Origin: Bidens hawaiensis
Lineage: Eukaryota; Streptophyta; Magnoliopsida; Asterales; Asteraceae
NCBI GenBank assembly: GCA_021521415.1
Contig: JAIQDT010000295.1
Coordinates: 682,001 to 746,000 of the forward strand
DNA: 64,000 nucleotides
Reading direction: 5' to 3'
The notes under the pieces are model-generated. The model had not been told where the DNA came from. It worked only from the letters and a program-made list of their open reading frames with translations, and made no database searches. A program made the position numbers and the translations under genes. Each line of letters begins with the position of its first letter. The stretch's first letter is position 1. Of the stretch, positions 1-10,278 are shown in pieces.

Positions 1-821
1 TCACTTGAAACCTCATTTTCTTGCAAATACCCTCAAGAAACGAAGATGAACACGTACATAACTCGATTTTTACCTCGGTTTTCTTGCTAAAATCTCGGGT
101 TTTTAGTTCATAATTTGGAGAGAATTGATGGATGTTGCAATGGATGTTATAAAAAAAATGATAAGTAAGGGGTATAAACCCCTTATCCGACCGGAATAGA
201 TAGGGGGGTGGGGTGGGGCCCACCTCTCCATTTCTAGCCACATATTTAGATTTCTGAAATCTGGATAACGTTTTGGATAATCTGGTTCAGTTCGTTTTTC
301 GATTAAATGTTTAATCTAACTTAAAACGAGGCTAAAATGGTCGTTTTCGGCTCAAAAAAAGAAATTTATTTAAAACCGATTTGAAAACTTTAAAAACTTA
401 AACAATGACATTTATTATCTTAAAACATCATATTATTAATAATTGCGCATCTTTTTCGGCTTGATCGATCGTCTCTTGCTTGGTTTGGTATTAAAGGTTT
501 CGTTTAACGTACCGACGTACCATTAAATCGAAATTCTTTTTCTGTGCTTTAATTCACTTATCCCGAAGCTTTAACACTTCGTAAACATCACTAAATATTA
601 TATATCTCGTCTATAATGTAATCCTCGATTCGTTCGGGCTTCAATAACCGTTAATCGGTTAATCGTATTTCCAATACGATTAACTGTATAATCGAGTATA
701 ATCCGTACTGTGAATCATACATACTCGTATAAACGCAGTATAATTCATATATTAATTATTAAATAACACATAAATAGTATATACCGGCTAGGGTATACCT
801 GATTTTGCCTGAATCGTTACA
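1..821 (+). mobile_element. LTR of family S, right-hand part (S2), cut by window edge
   Basis: The stretch closely matches the last 0.8 kb of the complete LTR at 6,368-9,521, including the stretch near the end that reads GGGTATACC and the terminal GTTACA. It ends exactly where the broken ORF of element A begins, so it appears to have inserted into that ORF. Its left end and left target duplication are outside the window, so I cannot tell a solo LTR from the end of a full element. No coding capacity is seen. Confidence 0.8.
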
Positions 822-1797
822 TATAATGTTGAACCAAAGAGGTATGGATGAAGATACTTTTAATGCCTTGAGTAAAGAAGATTTGAAAGAACTGTTTTAT
901 CTGCATAAAGCTGAATGAGAAAAGGTTCTGATGGAGGGTGATAACCCTAGAAGTTTTGTTGATGGCAGATTTGTACCTGCAGGACTGATGAACAATCCAA
1001 GTGTAGTGAATATGATTATTAAATTGTGCAAAGATGCAGGTAAAAAATTTGCAGACCTCATCCTTCTTCCTACTGAACTGATTGAAGGAATGTATATGAG
1101 AGCTTTTGCTATATGTAGGCCTATCAAACCTATGAAGTCTATCCCATTCAGGCCTCCCATTTCAAGGCAACACATAGCAGCAGGCAGAGGTGAATCAATT
1201 AGAGCTGGATCTCAAAGAATAGCAAGACCACAAACCAATGTGGATCTACCAAGAACTCTCTACATTGATTCAGTATCTGAGTCTCTAAAGGTGATCATGA
1301 AAAGTAGACAGTTGAGAGACATGATTATTAGAGGTGATTTTGCTGAATTCGCTCAAGAACAATTGAAGAAAATGGCCACACTCAATCTTTATGATTATCA
1401 AGATACAACCAAGTTGGCTGGGATACAGTAGAATGAACTCTCTAAGTACCTTAAGGATGAAGCTCACAACGGATTCCCATTCTTGAAAGAGAAAAAAAGC
1501 TGGATGATGATCAAACATGATAGAACAAGAAGGGCTACTAGATTAAAGAAGATAGCCAGTGCAGAATTGAACTACCAGTTTTCAATAAGAAATAAGAATC
1601 CAGTATCAAACATGAATACTTGCATAAGTCCTGAAAGAAGAATGACACTCCCCAATTACACAGTTTAGAAGAATGGCATCATAGCTGAAATTGAGTACAA
1701 AGAAAATGATGGCCACTATGTGCTTAGCAATTATGAGGGCTTATTTTGGGGGTAATTAGAAGAGATCAATACATGACCTATTTGCACAACGAAGATC

Positions 1798-2424
1798 TGT
1801 AAGTCCCCACGGGGCGTCGCTGTTCGATACGAGATCCGCACGAGGTCTAGGAGTGCGGAATCCTCCTAGACTCGTTTAATGGTGTAGAAGACGAAGAACA
1901 CGATTACACACGAACAAACACACGAACGGGATAAACAAATCTGCAGATCTTTTATATAAAACCAAACCACGTTACAAACCGAACACAAACAAAGACACGA
2001 CCGACCCGAGGTGAGCTCTACCTCGGGTCGTCCCACACTACTCTCCCTCTCGGTTTCTCTTTACACAATTAAACTGAATACCAAATACTCTAACTTTCTT
2101 GATCCTCAAACCTAAACAAGACACACATATATATATAAACAACTTCGCGGGCTTGGGCTTGGGCCTGTAGGCGAAGTTGTTCTTAACTTTGCCTATGGCG
2201 AAGTTGTTATAACTTCGCCTAAAGTGAAGTTGTTCTAACTTCGCCTATGGCGAAGTTGTTATAACTTCGCCTAAGGCGAAGTTGTTCTAACTTCGCCTAT
2301 GGCGTCTCCGCTGGTCAGAATTACATAGCGACGGTCACAAAATGCACCAACAGACTCCCCTTTGACCGTTGCTCTCAATTCTAACAAACATAAAAGATCA
2401 TCTGTTACAAAACATGCACCAACA
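1798..2424 (-). mobile_element. Internally deleted LTR retrotransposon, 627 bp
   Basis: The insert starts TGTAAGTCC and ends CAACA on the plus strand and is flanked by a perfect 5 bp duplication AGATC (1,793-1,797 and 2,425-2,429). Read on the minus strand it has a short LTR-like start (TGTTGGTGCAT), about 50 bp of internal sequence, a purine tract AAAGGGGAG (near 2,357-2,365), and then a second TGTTGGTGCAT that opens a 555 bp LTR ending GGACTTACA at 1,798. That is the structure of an element whose 5' LTR and coding region were deleted, leaving a 5' LTR tip, the polypurine tract and the 3' LTR. It interrupts the extra ORF of element A. Confidence 0.75.
2185..2304. repeat. 26 bp tandem repeat of near-perfect palindromes
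   Basis: About four and a half units with a 26 bp period (starts 2,185, 2,211, 2,237, 2,263, 2,289). Each unit is a 21 bp inverted repeat with arms AACTTCGCC and GGCGAAGTT around a TAT or TAA centre. It lies inside the 555 bp LTR of the deleted element. A degenerate extra arm lies upstream near 2,140-2,180. Confidence 0.9.
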
Positions 2425-2730
2425 AGATCTAATAGATATAAGGTATTTGAACATTCCTGAAAGTCACATTCATTATCAAATCCTTTCTATCTTCAAGCAA
2501 AGGGCAGGAACCGTGATTGTAAATCGAAGACAAGCAGTGCACAATGCCTCAAGAAGATGAAGATTTTCTTTAGAATAGGTTTTGCTATGTAATGTCCTCG
2601 GACAGAATTTCTGAATATGTAATTGTTTATGTTTATGAATATGTAAAATTTGTTTTTGATTTGATGTGTATTTTAACTATGTGTAAGTAACTATAGAAGT
2701 GTTTTGGGTCAGCTGAGGTGTTCCAATCTA

Positions 2731-2739
2731 GGGGGAGAT
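2731..2739 (+). other. Polypurine tract of copia element A
   Basis: GGGGGAGAT directly precedes the TG of the 3' LTR at 2,740. This is the usual plus-strand priming site of a copia element and fixes A's orientation as forward. Confidence 0.85.
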
Positions 2740-3883
2740 TGTTGAGTCAAGATTTGACCTAAAAATGATCATAAGGAATATTGGAATCTTCTCAACCTCC
2801 TCAGAAATAGCTAAATATGGAACCGGGCACACCTAAGACATCCGAGCAAGGTTTTACTTAGCCGGGCATGATATTTTGCCTACCGGGCAAGGTTATCTTC
2901 AAGAAATATTCTTTAGTGCATACCTGAGCAAGGTTCACTAGTTAGTGAATACCTAAGCAATGGTCACCAGTTAATGTATACCCGGGCAGGGTTCACTATA
3001 TCAAGCAAGTTTGTTCTTCATAGCCGAGTAAGGTTTACCCTGGGTAAGCTCTTGGCTAACCAAGCTCATGAAACCAAGTGATTGGAAGACCGGACAAGGT
3101 ATTCATTAATAACAGTGGTCCGAGTAAGCTTGATGTGTGTAATGATATATTCCAAGTAACATCGGGTAGGGTTTAACTCTAGTAGAGTACAGTGCTACCG
3201 ATCACACTTTGCTAATAAGCTATTTCATAGCAAGGAGTTAAGGGACCATGGAAGAACAAGGTTGCTCGTAAGATCTTTCCTGGCAAAGTCTGATAAGGTC
3301 AAGAAGATTGAAGTCTACCCAGTGAAAGTTAAAAGTATACCCGTAAACTGTTCCCGAACACACTTCAAGGTTACCAAGTCTACCAAGGAAGGCAAAGCAT
3401 AAAGTCTACTCGGATAAGATTACTTCTTCAAAACCTACCCGGAAGACTTGTTTAACACTTATATTTAGGGTTTCTTGATGGAATGACAGCTGTCTTGAGG
3501 TGTCAGGCCTATAAAAGGAATATCTTAGGGCATGCCTGAAAGACAGCAGACCGATATAGACATTTCAGATAATATTTGTTGTGACGGCTATCAAATAATA
3601 GTACTGACATAAATTTCCATAAGAAACGCTAAAATCGATTATCGTTTATGTAATTTATATTATATGAATGGAAATATTTTGAGTGATTCTTGTGTGTTAG
3701 TTACCTGTTATTAATCATTAAAGCAACTACCCTGTTTGTTATTGATTCTCCCTTTAACAAACTGTTTCTTTCCTAAAATAGCAACCGTCATTAACTCGCT
3801 TGTCGACACATTAAATGTGTGAGTTATGACTTGATTTTGATTAAGTGTGAATTTTCGGGACCGATACAAATGTTATCCTAACA
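2740..3883 (+). mobile_element. 3' LTR of copia element A
   Basis: The 1,144 bp LTR starts TGTTGAGTC after the polypurine tract and ends CCTAACA, giving the usual TG...CA ends with short inverted termini. A good TATA box lies at 3,510-3,518. The first 350 bp contain repeated variants of GCAAGGTT and CCGGGCA (for example near 2,852, 2,889, 2,937 and 2,990), likely U3 elements. The LTR ends abruptly against the gag of reverse-strand element B, so A appears to have inserted into B. The 5' LTR of A lies left of the window. Confidence 0.85.
3510..3518 (+). promoter_or_regulatory. TATA box in LTR of element A
   Basis: TATAAAAGG lies about 770 bp into the LTR, a typical plant TATA context for the U3/R boundary. 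Confidence 0.6.
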
Positions 3884-5361
3884 AAGGTAAGAGGATTGAC
3901 AAGCTCTTCAAATTGGTCATCTTTTCAATCTGGTTTTGTTCCTTCAGCTATCCTGGTGATCATTGCCTTTGTATTGACTCGAAGTTCCCCTTCGATGTGT
4001 TTCCTTGACCAATTCTTGGAACTTTTGACTTTGAGGAGTAGCTTGGAACAATCTTTTTGTCACTTCTCCTCATTCCTTCATTGTCAGACATCTCGGTGAT
4101 CTTGATGTCATTGCAGCCTTGGGTGGATTTAGGTCCCAATTCATTGCAGTTGTAACAATAGAGCTTTTCTTTATCAAACCCAATGCCATTCCCATCTGAA
4201 TCTCTGAAGCTATTCTTGCCATATTTCTTCATGAATTTTGAGGCCCTGTGAACATCCATGGCCATCTGATACTTGATGTCCATTTTCTTGAGATCCTTCT
4301 TGTTGATCTCGGGAATGTCTCCTTGTTGAAACGAAGAAGGAAATAGTTTTCATTACAACAACTCCTCATGGCTTGCCAAAAAGGCATGAAACAGTGCCAT
4401 GTTGGAGTCATCAACTTGATGAGCTTGAGGAGTAGAGTAGGATGGGCTGCTTGTGGGTTTCTTGATCCCATGGGCTTTCAAAGCTTGTTCAACGACATTA
4501 TCAACAACATCTTGAAAAGAGCTTGAACCTGATGGTGCTTGAGGAGTTGTAGTGGTTTATAAGGCAGAGCTAAGAGCTTGTTGACTGGTAAACAAGTTGA
4601 ACCTATTAACAGCATGAATTTTGGGGTGTGCATGGCTTTGAAAGGTTGTGCTAACTCTAGACCCGTTAGATATTCCAGCATGGTTGAGAGTACTAATGTG
4701 ATTACCCATTATTAGCTTGTCGTATATTTCAAATGTCTTGATGATAGATGTCAAATCAACAAGAGTTGTTATTTGTAGGTTCGTAGTTCTTTTGATGGTG
4801 ACCATGCTACTATTCCAGGTATAAGGAAGGGGGTTTAGCAGCTTGTCATTAATTTCAATCTGGTAATAATCAGCTCCAGCACTCACGATCTTGGTAATCA
4901 ATGTTTCAAATCTAAGGATTAGACGTGTTACCGATTCTCCTTGCACGTGGTTGAACATGTTGAACTCACCCTTTAACATACCCTTTTTTACTGTTTCTCA
5001 TCTCAGTGTTTCCCTCAAACTTACTAACTAAGGCATCCCAAAGGCCTTTAGTAGTGGTGTGATCTCTCAAAATTTGAGATATTTCATGTGAGAGACAAAC
5101 ACTAAGAACACCATAATCTTTTTGATCATCACTAAACATCTTCATATCATTATCATCATAAGAAGTCACAGGCTTAGGAACTTGACCATCAGCAGTGGTA
5201 GTCATGGGAATATGGGGACTATTCTCAATGGGTCTAAGAAGTTTATAATCAATGATTCTAATGTAGTTCTTGAAACGCCATTTGAATTCTTCAAAATCAT
5301 TGTCCCATCTTAGTAGCTTGGGAGGCTTAGTTGTAGTTCCAGCTTCATTCTCAAAGATCAT
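3884..5361 (-). pseudogene. Degenerate copia gag, element B
   Basis: Reading on the minus strand, the start at 5,361 opens a UBN2-type gag: WDNDFEEFKWRFKNYIR, then DDQKDYGVLSVCLSHEI and TTKGLWDALVSKFEGN. The frame shifts near 4,970 (next segment about 4,979-4,557, with VQGESVTRLILRFETLI) and again near 4,500. A damaged zinc knuckle, CYNCNELGPKSTQGC (about 4,170), has lost its His. The sequence stops at 3,883 where element A's LTR begins, so protease and pol are missing here. Copia gag proteins bind element RNA and build virus-like particles; this copy cannot. Confidence 0.8.
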
Positions 5362-5688
5362 GTAACTCCTTACTGCTTCATATTAAACTTTCTCATTTGC
5401 ATTTACCAGGGATTAAATGAACTCAAGATCAAAACAAAGTTCAAACAGATTCCGTTGAAAAAACACACGTCCAAAGTAATCTAATGACCAAGCAGTTTAT
5501 GAGAAAATATGTTTAAAGTAATAGAATGGCAGTGTGTTCTTATCAAATGGATCAATCAATCGAGAAAGACTCTATCTTTACCTTTGAGAACCCGTAACCC
5601 ACAAGAAACTTCAAAAACCTGTCTTTCACACAAACCAGACCAAAATCCAATGTTTTGACCCAAGATCCACAACTAGTAGAGCCCGAAA

Positions 5689-5700
5689 GCTCAGATACAA
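5689..5700 (-). other. Primer-binding site of element B
   Basis: On the minus strand TTGTATCTGAGC follows the LTR end (ACTTACA) by two bases. It matches the common initiator-Met primer site TGGTATCAGAGC at 10 of 12 positions. Confidence 0.7.
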
Positions 5701-5783
5701 ATTGTAAGTCCTATGGATGGATCAAACAACACAATAACTATTCTACTTGGATCAATCTCAACACTAGATAGCGGAAATATATA

Positions 5784-6095
5784 CACTACAAAAAAGATTG
5801 GTATCTGGGACTGAAAAAATAGTCTCTAATACTTCTCAATTAGTACCTAATGGCTATTCAAGATTGATTTTCAGTCCCTAGCTAGTGACGGATACCTAGT
5901 CGTAGATAATGATTGGAGTAACTAAAAATCAGTCCTTATTGGGTGGCACCAATAAGCACTAGCAATCAATCTCTGATACATAAAAGTTCAGTCCTCAATT
6001 TTTCGCCAAGTACCACACCATTTTAGTCCCCAATACATTATTTTCAATGATTGAAAACTAGTCTCAAATCACTAGTAAGGAATCGAGATTTAGGA
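5784..6095. mobile_element. Small CACTA-like element, one end clear
   Basis: The sequence begins CACTACAAAAAAGA, a standard plant CACTA terminus, and is followed by AGTCCC/GGGACT-type short repeats in both directions. I cannot find a matching TAGTG right end, so the boundary near 6,095 is a guess and the copy may be truncated. No ORF is seen. Confidence 0.4.
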
Positions 6096-6367
6096 TCTTG
6101 TTTGGTTTGTTATTGGCCGAAGAGGAGAAGAGAGCAAGGATAGGGAAAGAGTTGGTAGATGAATAAGGTTTTGATAATTTGAAAAAGGTTAATGTTTGCA
6201 TGAGGAACATACACTATTTATAGTGTATGTTCTCATGCACCATACATAAATTAACACGGCCCAATGGGCTCTTGTTTACAAGGCCTTGGGCACAAACATG
6301 TAAAGAAAACAAACCAACTAGCTAACTAATATAAACGTTAAAGTACGAGTAAATACAAAAGACTATT

Positions 6368-9300
6368 TGTAACACCCCGTAACCGCAGCGGAAACATAAA
6401 CGGGATGCGACAGACACCTCTGATATCAACCACATTGTTTATAAAGAAAACTGAATACATTAATATACTTCAAATTACATTATCGCTTATTTCATTACCG
6501 TCTAGGTGATACACACATCATACAATACGATACATAAGTCTATTTATTATAATGTATCTTAACATCCCGCACGCAAATCTTACACACATCAAGCACTTAG
6601 CACGTAAGCAATCACTTCATCTTAGTTGTACCTGAAAAGCATGTGAGAAAACGGGTCAACTACGAATAGTTGGTGAGTTTCACAATTCGAGTAAACCATG
6701 ATAAATCATTATCATAAAATAATATTATCTCGGGACACTGTTAACCCAGTACTGTACTCATTCCGGGGGCAATGTTAACCCAGAAACACGATGTAATTAT
6801 GCTGAGCCCACAAGTGAAACCTCTGACTATCACACACAACCCCCGTGGCATATCCCCCGCCCACAGACCTGCCCCAAACCGCTATGTCTTACATTACATA
6901 GCAAAATATATATCAACAACAAAATAGACATGTGCAACTGGCTGGGAAACATCAGCAAATCCATGGCGGACCAGTTGGGTTTGTCAGACCAATAGTACTA
7001 TCCACACTCTACCAGCTTTCAGTTAATCACTCGTGTTCCGGGGCTTTAGAATGTTAGCAACTCAGACAATTACCATCTTAGTACATTTCCGTACGATTCC
7101 CGTACAATAAAATATATGTAAATCCACGCAAATCCATGCGTTCAGTATGTACTTAAACATTTCAGTAGGAACATGCTTCCGCCCCGAGAAAATATTTAAA
7201 AACAGTTCAGATAAAGGGGCTCGTGAAACTCACCTTAGCACATACAAGCAGGTAACAACAATCATTATCAGTTAACACGTCCAATCTGTAATATGATCCC
7301 TACGATCGTTACTATACACTCATTATTAATATAACTTTAACCAAGTTAACCGGTACATCTGGGGACACTGTTAACCCAGCACTGTACTCGTTCTGGGGGC
7401 AAGGTTAACCCAGAAACACTTCTCCGGACTCAGATTGTGATATCGTTTAGAGTTCCATGGTCACAACTACTATTAGTCGTTTTTCTCGTTTTGCGTGCCT
7501 AGCACGGTTATCCGTTTTTACGTTCAAAAATGAGTTTGGTCACACACGACCTGAAAGTAGTGGTTGACTGATAATTTAATTAAAGATGTGAAATTAGAGC
7601 TCGGTTTAGACGCCCCGATTGGCCGTAGGACCCGTTTCCGTCTTTGGCGTACCGGAAACTGTTAAATCGGTTAAAAATAGCCAAATCATCCGAATTATTT
7701 TCGGATGATTCATTTTTACTTGTTTAACTCAATTATATGAAAATAGTTCATTTTTAGGGTTTTTATACACAAGTCAGCTCGTTTAGACGAACTTTACCGG
7801 TTTACGCGTTTTAAACTTTAAAAGTTTGTTTTTGCACAAATAATTATCCGTTTTGTCTCGGATCTTGAAATTTTGGCCAAATCACTTTTTGACAGTGGGA
7901 AATTTTATAAAAATATTTCAAGAATTAATTTTTATATTTAAAATTTATTTATCTATTTTTAAACACCATTTAAACACTAAATATGTCGTAAATACCAAAC
8001 GACCTTAGAAAAATCCCAAATTTTTCCTGGATGTCCCCTGCCATACACATAGTCCCCTGTAATTTTTCCAGAACCAAAATCTTTTTTTACATGCCATTTT
8101 CACTAAAACCGAGCAAGAAAACCCTAGAACTCGTTTAACCGAAAAGCCTACTTAGACTTCTCCAACTGACCTCAAATTTTGTGTGTGACTTATAAATGTT
8201 ATAAAAAGATTATCTGAAATTTTCCAGAATTTTTCATGATACTTAACTATTTTTCACCATTTTTGGCCAAAACCGAGCATTAAATTCACCAAATATTCAT
8301 CCTTTATCCAAAAATTACCAAAAATTCACAGAACTCATATTTTCATGTGTTTAACACCTCTGTAAAATTTCATGACCTAACTCTAAACGATCAACAATCT
8401 GTCCAAAAACTCCAAAACCGAACATAAACCGAATATACCTTTCGTTTTCCGCCACTACAAGCTACAAACTCGTCTTTCCGCCTTATTTACCACTAAATAA
8501 AGAACCTACAACCAACATACCACAATACCAAGAAAGTTACACTCACGATCAAGCCATTTCTTTCATGGTTTCGGTTATGATTCCAAAAACAAAGATTTAA
8601 CCGTAAAAATTCGTTTTTGATTCGTTTAATTCCTTTCTTGGACCAAGATCCCTTGTATAACCCGTATACATCACTTGATCATGCAAGAATCGGTTTTCAT
8701 CATTGAAACCTCATTTTCTTGCAAACAAACTCAAGAAACGAAGATGGAAACGTGATTAACTCGATTCTTTACCTTGTTTTCTTGCTAAAAACTCTCGGTT
8801 TTTGGATGATATTGTGAAGAGGAAGAAGGATAATTCCATGGTTGTGCAAAAAAAAGAAATGAAGTGAATGGGGTAGCACCCCTTGTTCCGATCGGTTTAG
8901 TTAGGGGGTGGGGTGGGACCCACCTCTCCATTCTAGGCCACATGTTTGGATTTCGGATATCCGGATAATATTTTGGATAATCTGGTTCAATTCGTTTTTC
9001 GGTTAAATGTCTAATTCGGCTTAAAACGAGGTTAAAACGATCGTTTTTGGCTTAAAAAATGAAATTTATATAAAACCGATTTAAAAACTTTAAAAAGTTA
9101 AACCATGACATTTATTAACTTAAAACATCATATTATTAATTATCGCGCATCTTTTTCGGCTTGATCGATCATCTCTTGCTCGGTTTGGTATTGAAGGTTT
9201 CGTTTAATGTACCGACGTACCATTAAATCGAAATTCTTTTTCTGTGCCGTACTTTACTTATCCCGAAGCATTAATGCTTCGTAACATCACTAAATATTAT

Positions 9301-9521
9301 AGATATCGTCTATAATTGAACCCTCGATTCGTTCGGGTTTCAATAACTATCGATCGATTAATCGCATATTCAATACGATGAATTATATATTCACGTACAA
9401 TCAATACAGTGAACCATGTATTCTCGTATAATTACTATGGTAATTCATGTACCCGACATTAAATATGATGTAACCATTGTCTACCGGTTAGGGTATACCG
9501 GGTTTCGTCGGAATCGTTACA
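6368..9521 (+). mobile_element. Complete solo LTR of family S (S1), 3,154 bp
   Basis: It starts TGTAACACCCCG and ends ATCGTTACA, so the termini form the inverted repeat TGTAAC/GTTACA. It is flanked by a perfect 5 bp duplication CTATT (6,363-6,367 and 9,522-9,526). No protein of any retroelement class is seen inside, so it is a solo LTR or a non-autonomous LTR element. Homologous copies lie at 1-821 (same strand) and 23,800-27,021 (inverted). Within 60 bp of the left end a sequence whose complement reads TTGATATCAGAGG resembles a Met-tRNA primer site, which is odd inside an LTR. Family unassigned; a long-LTR gypsy group is likely. Confidence 0.85.
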
Positions 9522-9671
9522 CTATTACAAAATGGGATCCTACAAGTTATACAACAATCGCTCAAGTACTCATCACGAACGCAAATCGGACTAACATGCC
9601 TCTTTGCTGAAAACATCTCTTAACACATGTTCTGACAGGTAGACCAAAATTTTAATTAAGGATTCTAGATT

Positions 9672-10244
9672 TGTAAATAACTCAGATCTTATAGATCTAA
9701 TCAACTTATAATCATAATTGATTGATTGATTATTGGATCTAGTTTATGTATACTCTTAGTTGTGTATATAGTATATTAGTAATTGATATAATAATAATAA
9801 TAATATTAATATGGTTTAACGAAGAATTGAGCGAGAGAGAACTTTTGCAGAGGTTCGGTATAATAATAACTCAAACTTAAATTATGAAGGCATGAAATAG
9901 AATATGGAGACCAATTCGTTACACATCCCGTAAAGAATTGGCTCCAATTCATTAACTTACAAAACAAATAAGGAAATCATAACGAATCACCTGATTCGTT
10001 ATACCCCCGTTCATCAACATTCCATGACTAATGGGAACATACATAACGAATTACAGTACATTCGTTAAACATCCTTAACGAATGAACCTTACATATAACG
10101 AAATGGCTAATTCGTTAAAAATCCTTAAAGAATTAGCGATTACATAACGAACTTAATAGTTTTCCATAAATACCCTTACGTTATAATAATAAATTACAAT
10201 CGATAAGTTACAAACACTCGAGACGAAAAAACTGTGCATTAACA
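9672..10244 (-). mobile_element. 3' LTR of copia element D
   Basis: 573 bp, plus-strand ends TGTAAATAACTC and GCATTAACA. It pairs with the LTR at 43,437-44,018, differing by scattered substitutions and small indels, which indicates an old insertion. It has the same hairpin cluster as its partner (9,911-10,138), with different stem positions mutated. Confidence 0.9.
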
Positions 10245-10262
10245 AACACCCCCTCGTCTTGA
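10245..10262 (-). other. Polypurine tract of element D
   Basis: On the minus strand CAAGACGAGGGGGTGTT immediately precedes the LTR start TGTTAATGC. It fixes the 3' LTR of D at the low-coordinate end. Confidence 0.75.
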
Positions 10263-10278
10263 GCTCTTTGTATTTAAG

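Larger units (their letters stand above)
826..2558 (+). pseudogene. Extra ORF downstream of pol in copia element A, broken
   Basis: I do not recognise this protein. It sits just before the polypurine tract and 3' LTR of element A, where a third ORF of a copia element would lie. The main open stretch (931-1,431, about 166 aa) includes the residues VDGRFVPAGL and DLPRTLYIDSVSESL. A TGA at 916-918 precedes it, a TAG follows at about 1,429, another open stretch runs 1,483-1,668, and a one-base shift occurs in the G run near 1,748. A 627 bp insertion (1,798-2,424) splits it. Leaving out that insertion and one copy of its target duplication, the frame runs on to a stop near 2,558. The product is basic and lacks obvious catalytic motifs. 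It may be analogous to the extra ORF of elements C and D, but I see only a weak resemblance. Confidence 0.6.
5703..9596 (-). mobile_element. 5' LTR of copia element B, split by later insertions
   Basis: On the plus strand the LTR runs from TGTAAGTCC (5,703) to GGACTAACA (9,596), near-perfect inverted termini. It is interrupted by a CACTA-like piece from 5,784 and by the 3.15 kb solo LTR at 6,368-9,521. Without these it would be a few hundred bases long. 5,362-5,688 is B's untranslated leader. Confidence 0.65.

Noticed and set aside
897..1431. Overlapping minus-strand open frames opposite the extra ORF of A
   Set aside because: They are antisense shadows of the better supported plus-strand frame and match no motif.
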